From JBCCOW01 sp038749105 (GTDB lineage Bacteria > Planctomycetota > Phycisphaerae > Phycisphaerales > Phycisphaeraceae), in NCBI GenBank assembly GCA_038749105.1, contig JBCDIM010000081.1:1-14007 (forward strand): DNA of 14,007 nucleotides, given 5' to 3'. The first letter of the stretch is position 1, and each line of letters begins with the position of its first letter. Made by a program: the position numbers and the translations under genes. The notes beneath the pieces are model-generated. The model was not told the origin of the DNA. It worked only from the letters and a program-made list of their open reading frames with translations, and made no database searches. Positions 6,733 to 14,007 of this stretch are shown in pieces.

Positions 6733-9700
6733 ATGCTTAAACGACTGATCTCAGCCGCCGCGATCCTCGTCTGCCTGCAGCCCGCCCCGCAACCCGCCGC
6801 CGAGCCCGTCCCGCTCGAAGACAAGCCCAAGCTCAGAGTCTGGCGTGCCGACCGGCACAACCAAACCGGTGCCTACACCGACAACGGCACCAACGGCGTC
6901 GCCTACCGCGTCACCTGGAACGCCGGCAGCCGGAAACTCACCGAGGTGGCCTTCAACAACAAGCCCGCCGTCCAGCCCTGGCAGCCCGGCATGGAAGCCT
7001 CGCTCTGGGTCCGCGATGAACCGGCCGGCAGCGTCAAGGCCATGGCCCTGCGCCTCGTCGATAGTTCCGGCGAGACCTACCAGTTCGGCACCCGGCTCAA
7101 GCCCGACACCCAAGGCTGGCAGAAGCTCACCTGGACCCTCGACCCCGCCGAGGCCGAGCGCGTCTATGGCGGCGACAAAAACAAACAGATCAACGGCGAG
7201 CCTCGCTGGCTCCACGTCTTGGCCGTTACACACAAGAAGCCCGACGCCGCCGTGCACCTCTGGTTCAGCCCCGCCGAAGGCGGCGACGTCAAGGCCCAAG
7301 CCGCCGCCCCCCCCACCGCCCCGGCCGACAGCAAGCAGCCCGCCGCCCTCCCCGACCACGTCGAAGCGCACGCCATGGACGCCCCCTCCGTCACCGGTGC
7401 GCTGCCCGTCATGCTCGTCAACGTGAACGAACGCCGAGGCCTACGCCTGCACGCCGGCCAACGCCGAAACCACGCCGCCTCCAACCCCCAAGCCGATCAG
7501 CCCTGGCGCGAACTGACCTGGAACGCCAACGCCCAGCCGCTCATGGAGATCGGCCTCGGCAACAAAGACCTCCTCGCCTACGACGCCGGCGTCACCCTCT
7601 CGATCCCCATCGACGCCACCGGGCACCCCGGGCTCCATAAGCTCGCCGTCCGCGCCCGCGACGCCAACGGCGAAACCTTCCAATGGCCCGTACGCATCAG
7701 CCCCAGCGCCACCGGCTGGCAGGACGTCCGCGTCACCCTCGCCCCCGACGCCTTTGAGACCAGCTACGGCAAGAACCCCGTCGGCAAAGGCAACATCGAC
7801 CTGCCTCTCAAGCTCCAGGGCCTCGTCATCCTCGCCCCCAACCGAAAGCCCGGCTCGGTCCGCCTCGGCCACATCACCCGTAACGCCTTCGACCCTAACG
7901 CCATCTCGCTCCAGACCCGACTCGCCGGCGTCCATATCGATATCCAACGCACCGCCAACATCCCCCTCGTCCGCGCCGACAACCAGTCCCCCGTCGTCCT
8001 CCAACTCAAGAACGACGGCACCGCCGACGCCACGTTCGATCTCCAGCTCAGCTTCGAACACTTCGACGGCTCGGTCACCCCCTGGTCCAAGCCCGGCGTC
8101 ACCCTTGCCGGCAAGAGCGAACAATCGCTTGAAGTCCCCGGCATCCTCTACAAGACCGGCTGGTACCGCATGGCCATCACACTCGCCGCGGACGGCACCA
8201 CCACCAACAAGCCCGACGTCCCGTTCGTCCGCCTCACCCCGACCGGCTCACGCGAACACCCCCCCGCCGAGGGATTCTGGATGGGCATCGACGCCCGCAT
8301 CGGCAACCCCAACGCCAACGCCTGGAAGCCCGAGCTCTCCGCCCTGATCGGCGCTGACTTCCTCCGCATGGGACAGACCTGGCCCCGCATCCAGCCCGAT
8401 TCCGCAGACTCCTACGACTGGTCCCGCTTCGATGAAGAACTCGCCCTGCTCGACAGCCACGGCCTCAAAGCCGCCTACGGCCTGACCTTCACACCCAAAT
8501 GGGCCATCGCCGAAAACGCACAAGCCGACTTCGAAGCACGCGTGAAACAGATGGGCCTCAGCCTCAAGCTCGACGGCTCCGCATCCCGCTTGCCCCCCGA
8601 TCCCGAAGCCTGGCGCACCTTCGTCCGTGAGGTAACCAAGCGGGGCAGCACCAAGAACATCATCTCCTATGAACTCTGGAACGAGCCCGACCTCTCCGGC
8701 TTCTATCGCGGCACCACCGATCAATTCATCGAGCTGATGCGCATCGCCAGCGATGAAGTCCGCGCCCACCACCCCGAAGCCCTCCTCCTGTCGGGCGGTG
8801 TCGCCACCGTCAGCGGGCACGGCGGCCACAACCTCAACCCCGACCTTATCCAACGCGGCATCATCGAGGGCCAGGACTTCTACGACGCCCTCTGCCTCCA
8901 CCAGCACGGCCACTTCGACAACTTCCAGCAAGGCCTCGACGGCCCGATCGCCCAGTACCGCGCCGCACTCCGCGAAGACAAGCCCATGTTCTTCACCGAG
9001 ACCGGCACCGCCGTCCAGGCCGTCGGCGACCGCCGCGCCCAGGCCCACGAACTCGTCAAGAAGATCACCTTCGCCCGAGCCCGCAACACCGTCGGCTTCA
9101 TCTGGTTCGTCCTCCAGATGGGACACGAAGACCGCTACGCCATGGTCACCAGCGGCCGAAACCCCACGCCCTACCCCGCGCTCGCCGCCTACAACGAGCT
9201 GTCCAGGATGATGCGCAACCGCACCTTCGAGCGGCAGCACGACCTCGGGCCCGGCGCATTCGTCCTGGAATTCAAGGGGCAAACCGATCGGCTCGCGGTC
9301 GTCTGGGCCCAGCAGCCCCAAGCCGTCGGGCAGAACGTCCTCTTCACCGTCGCCCCCAACGCCGACGCCAAACTCGTCGACATCATGGGCAACGCCTCGG
9401 CCCTCGACACCAGCAGCGGCCTCGCGTCGATCACCCTCGCCGAAGACGTGCACTATGTCCTGCTGCCCGGCACCGACAGCAGCGTCGCCGGCACCCTCGC
9501 CTCGCTCGAACCGGCGCCCGCCGGCATCCCCGGCCAAACCGTCGAAGCCGCCGCCCTCCTCCGAAACCCGACCGACCAGCCCCTAAGCTTCAACCTCGCC
9601 TGGTCCGCACCCAACAACCCAACCGTCGAACAGACCATCACCGTCCCCGCCAACACCGCCCGCCAACGCGTCGCCTACACCCTCGACATGCCCCCCGGCA

Positions 9701-10398
9701 CCCGTGCCGGCGAAGACACCCCCCTGCTCACCTTCGCCTACACCATCACCCACCACGACCTCACCGGCTCGCTCCAGAGCCCGCTCCGTGTCGCCCAGCT
9801 CATCCCCGCACAACCCATGGACAGCCGCAAGCCGGACTTCGTCCTCGACCGTCTTGACGACACCATCATCAACGTCAACCAGGCCGACCCCAACCGCGCC
9901 CAGTATGTCTGGACCGGCCCCGACGACCTCGCCGCCAACATCCACCTCGCGCTCGAAGGCGAGTCCATCGTGATGCGCGTCACCGTCACCGACGACGTCC
10001 ACCTCCAGCCCAACCCCGCCGGGACCATGTGGAAAGCCGACGGCCTCCAGTTCGGTTTCCTTCTTCCCAACCAGACCGTGGCCTGGGAGTTCGGTGCCGG
10101 TCTCCGTGAGGAAGGTCCCGCCGCCGTCACTTACCGACAAGCCGACGCCGGCCAAGACGACCCCGCCACGGCCTTCCAAACCACCATCGAGCCCACCACC
10201 GGCGGACTCGTCTACCGACTGGTCATGCCCTGCCAAGCCCTAGGTACCAGCGCCGAGCAGCTCCGCACCCAGGGCATGAAGTTCAACCTCGTGGTCAACG
10301 ACGACGACGGTGGCGGCCGAGAAGGCTGGGCCCGCGTCTCCGAAGGGATCGCCCGCGGCAAAAACCCCGACGCCTTCCCCCTGGTGATCTTCGAGTAA
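6733..10398 (+). CDS. Large exported clan GH-A glycoside hydrolase, multidomain
   Basis: This 1221-residue protein has an N-terminal signal peptide (about 1-23). Two homologous beta-rich modules follow at about 34-186 and 237-385. Both contain GET(Y/F)Q, a short gap, then GWQ, a Leu-x-Pro/Asp-Pro-Ala stretch and a YG segment, so they arose by internal duplication and may bind carbohydrate. About 395-505 looks like a CARDB/NEW3-type beta-sandwich. A (beta/alpha)8 catalytic domain spans about 510-835. E651 in YELWNEPDLSGF is the probable acid/base and E756 in MFFTETGTA the probable nucleophile, the two glutamates of clan GH-A retaining enzymes (GH39/GH5-like). About 917-1025 is another beta-sandwich, and about 1032-1221 resembles a CBM9/DOMON-type sugar-binding domain (DGLQFGF, WEFGAG, FNLVVNDDDG). 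The substrate is unknown and the family assignment within GH-A is uncertain. The gene starts 12 bases after the pseudopilin stop, with only a weak GGA upstream. Confidence 0.82.
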   Translation: MLKRLISAAAILVCLQPAPQPAAEPVPLEDKPKLRVWRADRHNQTGAYTDNGTNGVAYRVTWNAGSRKLTEVAFNNKPAVQPWQPGMEASLWVRDEPAGSVKAMALRLVDSSGETYQFGTRLKPDTQGWQKLTWTLDPAEAERVYGGDKNKQINGEPRWLHVLAVTHKKPDAAVHLWFSPAEGGDVKAQAAAPPTAPADSKQPAALPDHVEAHAMDAPSVTGALPVMLVNVNERRGLRLHAGQRRNHAASNPQADQPWRELTWNANAQPLMEIGLGNKDLLAYDAGVTLSIPIDATGHPGLHKLAVRARDANGETFQWPVRISPSATGWQDVRVTLAPDAFETSYGKNPVGKGNIDLPLKLQGLVILAPNRKPGSVRLGHITRNAFDPNAISLQTRLAGVHIDIQRTANIPLVRADNQSPVVLQLKNDGTADATFDLQLSFEHFDGSVTPWSKPGVTLAGKSEQSLEVPGILYKTGWYRMAITLAADGTTTNKPDVPFVRLTPTGSREHPPAEGFWMGIDARIGNPNANAWKPELSALIGADFLRMGQTWPRIQPDSADSYDWSRFDEELALLDSHGLKAAYGLTFTPKWAIAENAQADFEARVKQMGLSLKLDGSASRLPPDPEAWRTFVREVTKRGSTKNIISYELWNEPDLSGFYRGTTDQFIELMRIASDEVRAHHPEALLLSGGVATVSGHGGHNLNPDLIQRGIIEGQDFYDALCLHQHGHFDNFQQGLDGPIAQYRAALREDKPMFFTETGTAVQAVGDRRAQAHELVKKITFARARNTVGFIWFVLQMGHEDRYAMVTSGRNPTPYPALAAYNELSRMMRNRTFERQHDLGPGAFVLEFKGQTDRLAVVWAQQPQAVGQNVLFTVAPNADAKLVDIMGNASALDTSSGLASITLAEDVHYVLLPGTDSSVAGTLASLEPAPAGIPGQTVEAAALLRNPTDQPLSFNLAWSAPNNPTVEQTITVPANTARQRVAYTLDMPPGTRAGEDTPLLTFAYTITHHDLTGSLQSPLRVAQLIPAQPMDSRKPDFVLDRLDDTIINVNQADPNRAQYVWTGPDDLAANIHLALEGESIVMRVTVTDDVHLQPNPAGTMWKADGLQFGFLLPNQTVAWEFGAGLREEGPAAVTYRQADAGQDDPATAFQTTIEPTTGGLVYRLVMPCQALGTSAEQLRTQGMKFNLVVNDDDGGGREGWARVSEGIARGKNPDAFPLVIFE

Positions 10399-10461
10399 CC
10401 CCACCCGCCCGACCCCACCCCCGGCTGCTGACCCAACCAAACCGCAGCCACAAGGAGCGAG

Positions 10462-12024
10462 ATGTTCGAGCACGACCGTGACCGCTGGATGACCATCGCC
10501 GACGCGCTGGCGCCCACCGTCCACCGCAACACCTTCCGAGCCCGCCGCGTCGTGACACCCGTCGCTGACCCCTCGGTCTATCAAGGCTGGCGGCTCGAAC
10601 ACGCCGGCAACCCCTGCCCTATCCGCATCACACAGACGCCCGTCATCGTCGACTTCGGCACTCACCTCGTCGGCGAAGCCCGCTTCCGGTTCAGCCCCGA
10701 CAGCGGCCGCGTCCTCGCACGTTTCGGCGAAGCCCCCGCCGAGGTCTGCGACGACCCCGCCCAGCACCCCGGCTCGCTCGGCGGCCAGTGGCACAGCCCC
10801 GTCCTGCTCCAACCCGACATCGACGGCTGGGCCACCGTTCCCGACCGCCGTGCCCTCCGCTATGCCAGGCTCTGGGTCGAACAGAAGGGCAAGCCCGCCG
10901 AGCACGCCACCCTCGAGGCTGCCGAAGTCATCGCCCAGACCACCGCCGCCTGGGACGACCTGCCGCTCCCCGACACCGCTGAGCCCTGGCAACGCGACCT
11001 CGACCGCGTCGCCCTCCACACCCTCCGCAACTGCATGCACGACGTCTTCGAGGACGGCCCCAAACGCGACCGCCGCCTCTGGCTCGGCGACCTCTACCTC
11101 CAGGCCAAGGCCAGCTACCTCACCTTCGGCCGACACGACCTCGTCAAACGCTGCCTCTACCTCTTCGCCGCCACCTCCTGTAAACGCGGCCTCGTCTCCC
11201 CCTGCGTCTTCGCTCGCCCCCGCTGGCACGGCAGCCACAAGCTCATTCCGTCGTACGCCTGGCTCTTCGCCCCCTGCCTCCTCGACTACACCCAAGCCAC
11301 CGGCGACACCGACACCGCCGCCGACCTCTTCGATATCGCGCACCACCAGCACACCCTCTTCGACGCCTATGAAGACCCCGGCGGCCTCTTCGAGCCCCCC
11401 GACGACGAGCTGTGGCGCTTCATCGACTGGAACGACCAGCTCGTCCCCCAGGCCGCGGAGCAGGCCATCGCGATCTATAGCTTGAACGCACTCATCGTCC
11501 TGGCACCCATCGCCGGCCGTAGCGCTCTCGTCCCCCAACTCGCAACACGCTGCGACGCACTCGCCGACGCCGCCCGCCAACAGTTGTTCAACCCCCGACG
11601 CGGCGTCTTCGACTCCAGCCGCGCCGGCCAAACCGCCTGGGCCACCCAGGCCTGGATGGTCCTCGCCGGCGTCGTCACCCCCACCGAGGCCCGCAACCTC
11701 CTGCTCCGCACCCTCGAAACCGAAGACGCCCTACCGCCCATCACCCCGTACATGCAGCACTACGTCATCGAGGCCATGTTCCGCGCCGGCCTTGACCGCC
11801 AGGCCTGGCAACGCCTCCGCCGGTTCTGGGGCGACATGATCCGGCACGGTGCCGACACGTTCTGGGAGGTCTACGACCCCGCCGACCCCAAACGCTCGCC
11901 CTACCAAAGCCACCTCCACAACAGCTACTGCCACGCTTGGAGCTGCACCCCCAGCTACTTCATCCGCAGCCGACTCCGCAACCCGGAGCACGCCCTCCAA
12001 ACACAAGCAGACTCATCGCACTAG
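10462..12024 (+). CDS. GH78-like (alpha-L-rhamnosidase-like) six-hairpin hydrolase
   Basis: This 520-residue protein lacks a signal peptide. Residues about 20-165 form a beta domain and about 170-505 an alpha/alpha six-hairpin catalytic domain. EDGPKRDRRLWLGD (197-210) matches the GH78 active-site stretch in position. The general-acid aspartate corresponds to D198 and the last aspartate to D210, but the glutamate usual in the Arg-Asp-Glu-Arg core is an arginine here (R204). TFWEVYDP provides E469, matching the second catalytic glutamate, and SYCHAWSCTPSYFI matches the His-x-Trp-Ser stretch near the end. GH78 enzymes invert alpha-L-rhamnosides. The short length (many GH78 proteins are 800-1000 residues) and the altered motif suggest a distinct subgroup, perhaps with another substrate. 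AAGGAG at 10452-10457 precedes the ATG. It is 63 bases after the large hydrolase and probably acts in the cytoplasm on released oligosaccharides. Confidence 0.72.
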   Translation: MFEHDRDRWMTIADALAPTVHRNTFRARRVVTPVADPSVYQGWRLEHAGNPCPIRITQTPVIVDFGTHLVGEARFRFSPDSGRVLARFGEAPAEVCDDPAQHPGSLGGQWHSPVLLQPDIDGWATVPDRRALRYARLWVEQKGKPAEHATLEAAEVIAQTTAAWDDLPLPDTAEPWQRDLDRVALHTLRNCMHDVFEDGPKRDRRLWLGDLYLQAKASYLTFGRHDLVKRCLYLFAATSCKRGLVSPCVFARPRWHGSHKLIPSYAWLFAPCLLDYTQATGDTDTAADLFDIAHHQHTLFDAYEDPGGLFEPPDDELWRFIDWNDQLVPQAAEQAIAIYSLNALIVLAPIAGRSALVPQLATRCDALADAARQQLFNPRRGVFDSSRAGQTAWATQAWMVLAGVVTPTEARNLLLRTLETEDALPPITPYMQHYVIEAMFRAGLDRQAWQRLRRFWGDMIRHGADTFWEVYDPADPKRSPYQSHLHNSYCHAWSCTPSYFIRSRLRNPEHALQTQADSSH

Positions 12025-12093
12025 CGACCGCAACACACCGCATCACGACCCGCTCTCTCCTCACCGACTCATCTCTACCGAAAGTCCAGCCCG

Positions 12094-14007
12094 ATGACCG
12101 ACACCCCGACCCCTCTCGAAACCCTCGAACCTCGCGTCCTCCTAAGTGCTGTCCAGGCCCACAGCGCCGACGCCTTCATCGACAGCATCGGGCTCAACAC
12201 CCGCTTCGAGTTCGGCAACGACCTGCCCTACAACGACGACTTCGCCGTCACCAAGCATAAGCTCGACGACCTCGACATCCGTTGGCTCCGCGACAAGATC
12301 CCCACCCAGCAGTTCGAGATCGACAACGTCCTCGAGCTCTACAACGACCTGGGCATCCAGACCACCCACATCTTCAACCGCGACATCGACCAAGGCTCGG
12401 GCGCCACCTTCATCGCCAACGAGCTCGACCGGGTCCGCCCCTACAAAGACGCCATCCTCGCCCTCGAGGGCCCCAACGAGTATGACCTCTCCACCGACCC
12501 CAACAAGTGGAATAACCTCCGCGGCTACGTCCAGGAGATCTGGGACGAGGTCCGCACCGACGCCGACTTCAGCGACTACGTCATCGTCGGCCCCTCCATG
12601 GCCCAACGCGCCCGCTACGACAACCTCGGCGACATCGGCCAGTGGATCGACTACAGCAACATCCACCCCTACCCCGGCGGCGAAACCCCAACGAACAACC
12701 TCACCAACTGGATCCAGGAAGCCACCGAAAACGCCGACGGCAAACTCCCCTGGGCCACCGAGACCGGCTACCACAACGCCCTGAACTGGACCGGCGGCAA
12801 CGCCCCCGTCAGCGAAGACGGCGCCGCCGACTACATCAACCGCCTCTACCTCGACTACTTCGACCGCGGCATCGAACGCACCGCCTACTACACCCTCTGG
12901 GACCACGGCAACGACCTCACCCAACGCGAAGACATGTTCGGCCTCCTCAACTTCGACGGCACCGAAAAACCCGCATTCGTCGCCCTTGAAAACCTCATCG
13001 ATCTCGTCAAAGACCCTGGCGCCGACTTCACCCCCGGCTCCCTCGACTTCGATCTCGAAGGCCAAACCAACGACATCAAGCACACCCTGCTTCAACAACA
13101 GGACGGCACCTTCTGGCTCGCCATCTGGAACGACGTCGATGTCTACGACCAGGCGACACAAACCGAGATCGTCAACCCCGACGCCGCCGTCACCATCACC
13201 TTCAACGACGCCGTCGACCAGGTCCGGACCTACCTCCCCAAGTCCAGCACCAACGCCACCGCCACCCACAACAACCCGACCTCCCTCGCGCTCGCCGTCC
13301 CCGACCACGTACTCCTGCTCGAGATCACCCCATCCGACACAACCACAACCCAGCCGCCCTTCATCCAGTCCACCGACTCCGACGGCCTCGTCGTGATCGA
13401 AGCCGAGAACTACGCCATGCGTGAAGCCGGCGTCAACGGCGACCGCTGGATCGAACTCCAGACCGCCGACACCTCCGGCGGTGGCGCCCTCGTCGTCACC
13501 CCCGACACCGGCGACAACTACAACACCGGTGCCGACGCAGCCGGCAACGCCGCACACCTCCAATACCAGATCAACTTCACCCAGACCGGCACCCACCACG
13601 TCTGGCTCCGTGGCCAAGCCTACGGCCAAACCGCAGGCCCCAGCGACTCCGTCCACATCGGGCTCAACGGCTCGGCCGTCAACTCCGCCGACCGCATCGA
13701 CGGCTTCAGCGCCGGCTCCTGGTCCTGGTCCCGATCAACCATGGACGGACCCACCGCCACCCTCAACATCACCACCCCCGGCCTCCACACCCTCGACGTC
13801 TGGATGCGCGAAGACGGCTTCGCCTTCGACAAGATCCTCCTCACCACCGACAACAGCTACAACCCCGGCTCCGGCCAAGGCCCCGCCGAGAGCGCGCAGC
13901 CCGGCGACACAGAGCCCTCCCCCTACCTCAGCTTCACCGACCAGACCCTCGTGTCCTACGGCAACCAGGACACCGACGATCGTCCCGAAATCCTCAACGA
14001 CAACCAC
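12094..14007 (+). CDS. LEPR-XLL-tagged clan GH-A hydrolase with carbohydrate-binding module, partial
   Basis: The frame is open from the ATG at 12094 through the right edge (638 codons seen), so the C-terminus is missing. The first residues read MTDTPTPLETLEPRVLLSA; LEPRVLLSA at 11-19 is the LEPR-XLL tag found at the N-terminus of large exported planctomycete proteins. A (beta/alpha)8 domain covers about 25-310. E129 in ALEGPNEYDL is the probable acid/base and E223 in PWATETGYHN the probable nucleophile of a clan GH-A retaining enzyme. About 315-420 is a beta domain of the kind that flanks such barrels. From about 433 (VVIEAENYAM) to 590 is a beta-sandwich resembling malectin/CBM35 or the GH115 C-terminal domain, with DKILLT near its end. 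A low-complexity linker (GSGQGPAES) then leads to a new domain. No Shine-Dalgarno is evident. The start is chosen because the tag follows it at once. Confidence 0.82.
   Translation, partial: MTDTPTPLETLEPRVLLSAVQAHSADAFIDSIGLNTRFEFGNDLPYNDDFAVTKHKLDDLDIRWLRDKIPTQQFEIDNVLELYNDLGIQTTHIFNRDIDQGSGATFIANELDRVRPYKDAILALEGPNEYDLSTDPNKWNNLRGYVQEIWDEVRTDADFSDYVIVGPSMAQRARYDNLGDIGQWIDYSNIHPYPGGETPTNNLTNWIQEATENADGKLPWATETGYHNALNWTGGNAPVSEDGAADYINRLYLDYFDRGIERTAYYTLWDHGNDLTQREDMFGLLNFDGTEKPAFVALENLIDLVKDPGADFTPGSLDFDLEGQTNDIKHTLLQQQDGTFWLAIWNDVDVYDQATQTEIVNPDAAVTITFNDAVDQVRTYLPKSSTNATATHNNPTSLALAVPDHVLLLEITPSDTTTTQPPFIQSTDSDGLVVIEAENYAMREAGVNGDRWIELQTADTSGGGALVVTPDTGDNYNTGADAAGNAAHLQYQINFTQTGTHHVWLRGQAYGQTAGPSDSVHIGLNGSAVNSADRIDGFSAGSWSWSRSTMDGPTATLNITTPGLHTLDVWMREDGFAFDKILLTTDNSYNPGSGQGPAESAQPGDTEPSPYLSFTDQTLVSYGNQDTDDRPEILNDNH

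Noticed and set aside
6733..6800. Possible lipoprotein signal (ILVC) in the large hydrolase
   Set aside because: The residue before the cysteine is valine; a lipobox needs Gly, Ala or Ser there. An ordinary signal peptide fits better.
8248..9537. A 429-codon open frame on the minus strand
   Set aside because: It is antisense to the catalytic domain of the large hydrolase, with the same biased composition.
10399..10461. Possible terminator between the large hydrolase and the GH78-like gene
   Set aside because: The gap is C-rich, with no stable stem followed by a T-run, and the gene after it has its own ribosome-binding site.
10240..11631. A 463-codon open frame on the minus strand
   Set aside because: It is antisense to the GH78-like gene, has Gly/Val/Glu-rich low-complexity composition and no recognisable motif.
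12142..13656. A 504-codon open frame on the minus strand
   Set aside because: It is antisense to the LEPR-XLL hydrolase, and its product is almost only Val, Gly, Asp, Glu and Ala, as expected from the reverse of C-ending codons. The plus-strand frame has catalytic motifs.

Overview
The window looks like chromosomal DNA from a planctomycete, most likely of the Phycisphaerae type. The grounds are high GC with strongly C-ending codons, a PEP-CTERM protein, a pseudopilin-like protein with the planctomycete H-X9-DG motif, a LEPR-XLL secretion tag, and transposase relics of a type common in Rhodopirellula and relatives. This placement rests on family knowledge and is not a database match.

Layout. 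Positions 1-334 hold the C-terminal end of a membrane acyltransferase-like gene. Positions 335-1977 are lower-GC accessory DNA with two relics of related DDE transposases on the minus strand. One is a short fragment (377-478). The other is a nearly full-length copy (664-1758) whose first part is broken by two frameshifts and a stop. From 1978 onward lies a carbohydrate-degradation locus. A minus-strand gene (1978-3639) encodes a toroid-plus-beta-sandwich, heparinase/alginate-lyase-like protein. It is divergent from a plus-strand regulator (3794-4996) that joins a GntR winged helix to a LacI-type sugar sensor, as in AraR. The 154-base gap between them carries three related operator-like sequences, one a perfect 15-bp palindrome over the probable -10 box. 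Downstream of the regulator, all on the plus strand with gaps of 12-69 bases, are a PEP-CTERM protein (5051-5932), an H-X9-DG pseudopilin-like protein (5989-6720), a 1221-residue exported clan GH-A hydrolase with a duplicated N-terminal module (6733-10398), a GH78-like six-hairpin hydrolase without a signal peptide (10462-12024), and a LEPR-XLL-tagged clan GH-A hydrolase with a carbohydrate-binding module that runs off the right edge (12094 to 14007).

How the genes may work together (inference). The regulator senses a released sugar and relieves repression of itself, the divergent lyase-like gene and the downstream row. The exported, surface-tagged enzymes would attack a polysaccharide outside the cytoplasm, and the two enzymes lacking signal peptides would finish oligosaccharides inside. 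The mix of a uronic-acid-lyase-like fold and a rhamnosidase-like fold would suit a rhamnose- and uronate-containing polymer, but no residue seen here fixes the substrate. No transporter, sulfatase, RNA gene, CRISPR array or convincing rho-independent terminator was seen.
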